Below, in pieces: positions 60,734 through 64,000 of a stretch of DNA of 64,000 bases. Origin of the DNA: Monocercomonoides exilis (taxonomy: Eukaryota; Preaxostyla; Oxymonadida; Polymastigidae); contig LSRY02000002.1 of NCBI GenBank assembly GCA_001643675.2, positions 2,437,001 through 2,501,000 of the forward strand. Direction: 5' to 3'. The notes under the pieces are model-generated. The model did no database searches. It saw only the letters and a list, made by a program, of their open reading frames with translations, and had not been told where the DNA came from. Position 1 is the stretch's first letter. Each line of letters opens with the position of its first letter. A program made the position numbers and the translations under genes.

Positions 60734-63700
60734 ATGGGGTCAAATCATGGTGATATGAAAAATGAAAAATTATACTTAATAGGAAGTAAATTTTTTAATA
60801 TTTTTATAGGAAACAACTTATATAGCTATTTCTGTACAAAAGAAATTGAGGATGCAATTCTAAAAAATCCATATAAAAGCGAAATATCATTTTTTGGAAA
60901 AGTTCACAATTTTGCTTCGTCTTGTTTGTATTTCTGTTCAAAAACTCTTTACGAATTCAACTTAATAATTATGAAATTTTTGAAATAAAATTTAGATATA
61001 AATGACTTCGATGAAAATGTATTCAACATTTTTCCATTTTCAAATCAGTACTCATTTGTCACATGTAAATGGAACTTAGACTTATCGATAAATTGCATAA
61101 AAGGTTTAGAATTTTCCATTAAAAGATTATTTTGATGAAATATTATGATTTTATTTTCTTTATTCAGGAATAGTTATTTCTCCGCATATTTCTCCATTAA
61201 TAATTCTCCTTGTGCTTAAAAATTCAATAAAAATATTTTCCCAACAGGAAAACACTTCTGGTCATTCCATGTCTAAAAATCTTGACCAAACTGATGCTTT
61301 TTCGTTGAACCAAGAAACCATGATGATCCACTTTCATCAATCGATTAATTTTTCTTCAATTTTATCAACAAAATTTGGGCTTTTATCCATCGATGGAACA
61401 GACAACATTTTTACGTTAGTGTTGTTGCGATTAAATGGCTATAGGTCGATGCCTCAGGACGAAGAATGTGTTGATATGAATGGGATCCTTGTAATAAAAT
61501 GGGATGTGAATTCGAATTTTGATTTATGTAGTCGAGAAGGTACTCAACAAATCGCATATAATCAATTTGTCACAACATATTTTATCGATGTGGACGATGT
61601 TTATTTGCTGTTCGCTCAATGTGATGAAGTTAATTGGCAATCAGTAATTTCATCACAGATCAATGATGAGTTTTCGGTTACAGATAAAAATTTCAGGGTA
61701 GCTCTTCTTCTTCCTTCATCTTTAGCAGCCTCGCGACAAGTTTCGGCAATTTATAGCGATTTTCATGGAGGAAATGTTCATGGACATCAAAATATTTCTA
61801 TTCGCCGAATGTTTCCATTAACAGCTTTTGCAACAAAACAATCTGTATCATTTGGTTTTGAAGATAATCCCTTATTTCCCTTGCCACAATCTGTGCATCA
61901 GCAAACAGAAAGAAAGTCAAAAAGTGAACTTGAAGAATGTGGAAGCAGTAATTTTCCTATTATTTCAGATCATGAATCAACATTCTGGTTGAAGATGAAG
62001 ATAAATGAAATTCAGAACTGTGAATATTCGAAAGATAATTTGTATCTCACAACTGTAGCTGGTACAAACAACGGAAAGTTAGTCCATGTTTCTCTGATTG
62101 ATACTGATGATTTTCAAAAACCTAAAATACAAGAAAAATCTGATCAAAATGACTTTTTGAATGTTGATGGAAAAGTTCCATTTCGAATATCGTCAGGAAT
62201 ATCATTGCCTTGGAATTCATATATTGCACAGAAAATAAAGACTTATCAAAAGCAATCCAAAGATCTCCAAAACACATATATGGTTATTTCTTGTTGTCCA
62301 ATCGAGAAATACAACACAGACAAAGAAACTGGGGATGAAAAATTCTTATTGAAAAGTGAAGAAGCAGCAGATCAAGTGACCGAAGATATTATTATGTTTG
62401 ATGATGATACTTGTTCCGAATATGAGCCATTTATTGATTGGTATAATTCGCCAGTCAGATATTGCGTTGTTGACTTCGAGTCACTCAGTTTTTTAAAAGG
62501 TTTGCATTTGAATTATGATATTATATTCTTTAATGCTCAAACGATCTTCATTAAATCTTTTCTTATTCACATAGTTTATTCTGATACAACATTGATTGTT
62601 GAACCAACCTGGCTTTCGTGGCAAGACATGCTGAATAATGATGCTTCACTTATTGTTGCAGAAAGACAAAGAAAGAAAAAGCATGTTCAGGAAAAAAGCA
62701 TCGATGAAAAGGAAGGAAATACCAATTATTCTTGTGAAAATCAGAATAAAGGAAATGTGATGGATTGGGAGTTATTAATCGGAGCTGATTCGCATCCCGT
62801 AGAAGATTCAAAAAATGATGATGCTTCGTCAATAAATCTTCCTCACGAAAAAGCAGAGTTGAATGAAAAAGACAAAGAAACAGATTTATTAGATGATTTA
62901 ATGAAAGAGGATGTTCCTCTTTCTACATCGCAAGCGTCTCATTCTGTTCGGTCTCTTAAAGAAGGGGGAATGAATTCATTAAAGCAACAGAATGAAGCTG
63001 ATCTTATCAAATCAAAGCTAAGAAAAGAGTTAGCAAAGCAAATTCAGAATGATCCTACTCGTTTCTTAGAAACAAATGTTCGTGTTTATTTTGATGAATG
63101 TGATTTTGATTCATCTGTTGCTTCTTCTTGTTGTAGAAATCAAGGCCTTGAAGTCAATTTGAAGCAAAACAAAATAGCAAATGAGGATCAAACAGAATCA
63201 GCAGAATCAAAAGTATTTGAGGCGAACTCAAATTACAAAGCTGAATGGGAAAAGGCAAAAGGTTCAATTAGTCTAATCACTGCTCTTTCAGAACGGGTAA
63301 GTGATGCTAAAGAGAAGCTTAAAAAGATCGAGGATTCTGTTGCTTGGAAGCAGAAAATGCTCAACCGCCAGCTGGAAAGATTTGCAGCTCTGAGCAACGA
63401 CAGCACTGAAAAGGATAAAGGCGGGAAAGCTGAAGATTCTGTTTCGTCTCTTTGTGAGGCATTCAGATTGGTTACTTTTTTCGAGCCAAGTACTCCAACA
63501 GAGCAAAATGCTAAAAAAAAGAGTGAGCTTCAGGAAAGTCCTGTTGGAAAGGAAACTGAAAGGAAACAACAAAAACATCATTTGTCATCGGGAGATGCCT
63601 CTAATGATTTGCATTCATCTTTTTCTGTGCAAAATTCATCTTCAGATAATTTGTCTCATTCATCTAATTCAATTCTCCGTGATACTCATCTGTCAATAAT

Positions 63701-64000
63701 TCCATCTTTCCCTATGTTGTCCTATTCTATTCACATCAATTCACCTTCATCTTTGTCTTTTGATGCAATTATTGGAACATTTCGATCTTCTATCTATTTC
63801 GTTTCATCAAATGCTCCATCAAAGCTTGTTCATCAAATTGAAAGCTCATCAGACTTTTCCTCTTCCTCAACGCCTTCTTCATTATCTTCTTTTCAACAAA
63901 TATCTTTTCCAGCTTCTTCTGTTGCGCCAACCTCTTCCTCTGAATTATTTTCCTCGAAGCAGCTCATTAATCCCTTTGATTTTTCATCCACTTCATCAGC
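60734..64000 (+). CDS. Large unknown protein, 5' part (runs off the window)
   Basis: Exons 60734-60923, 60996-61103 and 61168 onward (introns 72 and 64 bp, GTTTGT...TTTAG and GTTTAG...TTCAG) stay open to base 64000, giving over 1040 residues without a stop. The first 150 residues alternate short hydrophobic strands with loops (KLYLIGSKFFNIFIGNNLYS, QYSFVTCKWNL, ISPHISPLIILLVLKNSIKI), which looks like WD40-type propeller blades of a nuclear complex subunit; that reading is inference. Later there is an acidic Ser/Lys/Glu-rich middle, a coiled-coil stretch near 63270-63420 (SLITALSERVSDAKEKLKKI), and a Ser-rich tail with an NPF at 63950. No signal peptide is seen. The second intron's 5' site (GTTTAG) is the weakest junction. 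I do not recognise the family. Confidence 0.7.

Overview
The window is nuclear DNA of a unicellular eukaryote. Genes are split by very short spliceosomal introns (I place 16, of 45-128 bp). Intergenic DNA is very AT-rich, while exons are richer in G+C. Proteins are often huge and full of Ser, Glu/Lys and Asp runs. All three standard stop codons end recognisable conserved genes (TAG for the AP-2 alpha and LENG8-like genes, TGA for the FKBP15-like and giant E3 genes, TAA for the ZNHIT3 and S41 genes), so the standard code is in use. The mix (adaptin, HIT zinc finger, SAC3/LENG8, TmcB-like membrane protein, DDE transposase, giant low-complexity proteins) would suit a metamonad such as an oxymonad of the Monocercomonoides type. 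That assignment is inference; another protist is possible.

Layout. 1-7 kb: the 3' end of an unknown + strand gene, a ZNHIT3-type HIT zinc-finger gene (-), and a 1791-residue FKBP15/WAFL-like coiled-coil protein (-) with repeated LF-acidic motifs and a long GX3 array. 7-14 kb: a small nucleolar-looking protein resembling the DHX37/Dhr1 N-terminus (+) and a 1916-residue polytopic TmcB-like protein (+). 14-21 kb: a gene-poor stretch with a 1.1-kb inverted-repeat transposon bounded by perfect 8-bp target duplications, a decayed coding remnant, and a DDE transposase reading frame broken by three in-frame stops. 21.8-26 kb: a membrane-anchored S41 peptidase (-) and an unknown Ser/Glu-rich protein (-). 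26-49 kb: a 7564-residue giant E3-like protein (-), 99% of it in one 22.4-kb exon, with a UBR-like Cys/His cluster, two CUB-like modules, an unusual 12-copy 'ALxLLLLTK' repeat and only the beginning of a HECT domain. 49-53 kb: a LENG8/Thp3-type SAC3 protein (-). 53.7-64 kb: an unknown coiled-coil protein (+), a GT32/capsule-type glycosyltransferase (-), the AP-2 alpha adaptin (+), a 496-bp MITE with perfect 8-bp duplications, and the start of a large unknown + strand gene that runs off the end.

Functionally the genes are mostly housekeeping: endocytic coat (AP-2 alpha), endosomal/actin scaffold (FKBP15-like), snoRNP assembly (ZNHIT3), mRNP/export (LENG8), ubiquitin (giant E3), surface or secretory enzymes (S41 protease, glycosyltransferase). 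I see no operon-like logic; neighbours are independent transcription units, several arranged head to head over 118-480 bp. The most unusual findings are the two GG...CC inverted-repeat elements with 8-bp duplications, the repeat arrays inside the two giant proteins, the truncated HECT domain, and the relaxed 5' splice signal GTNTGY.
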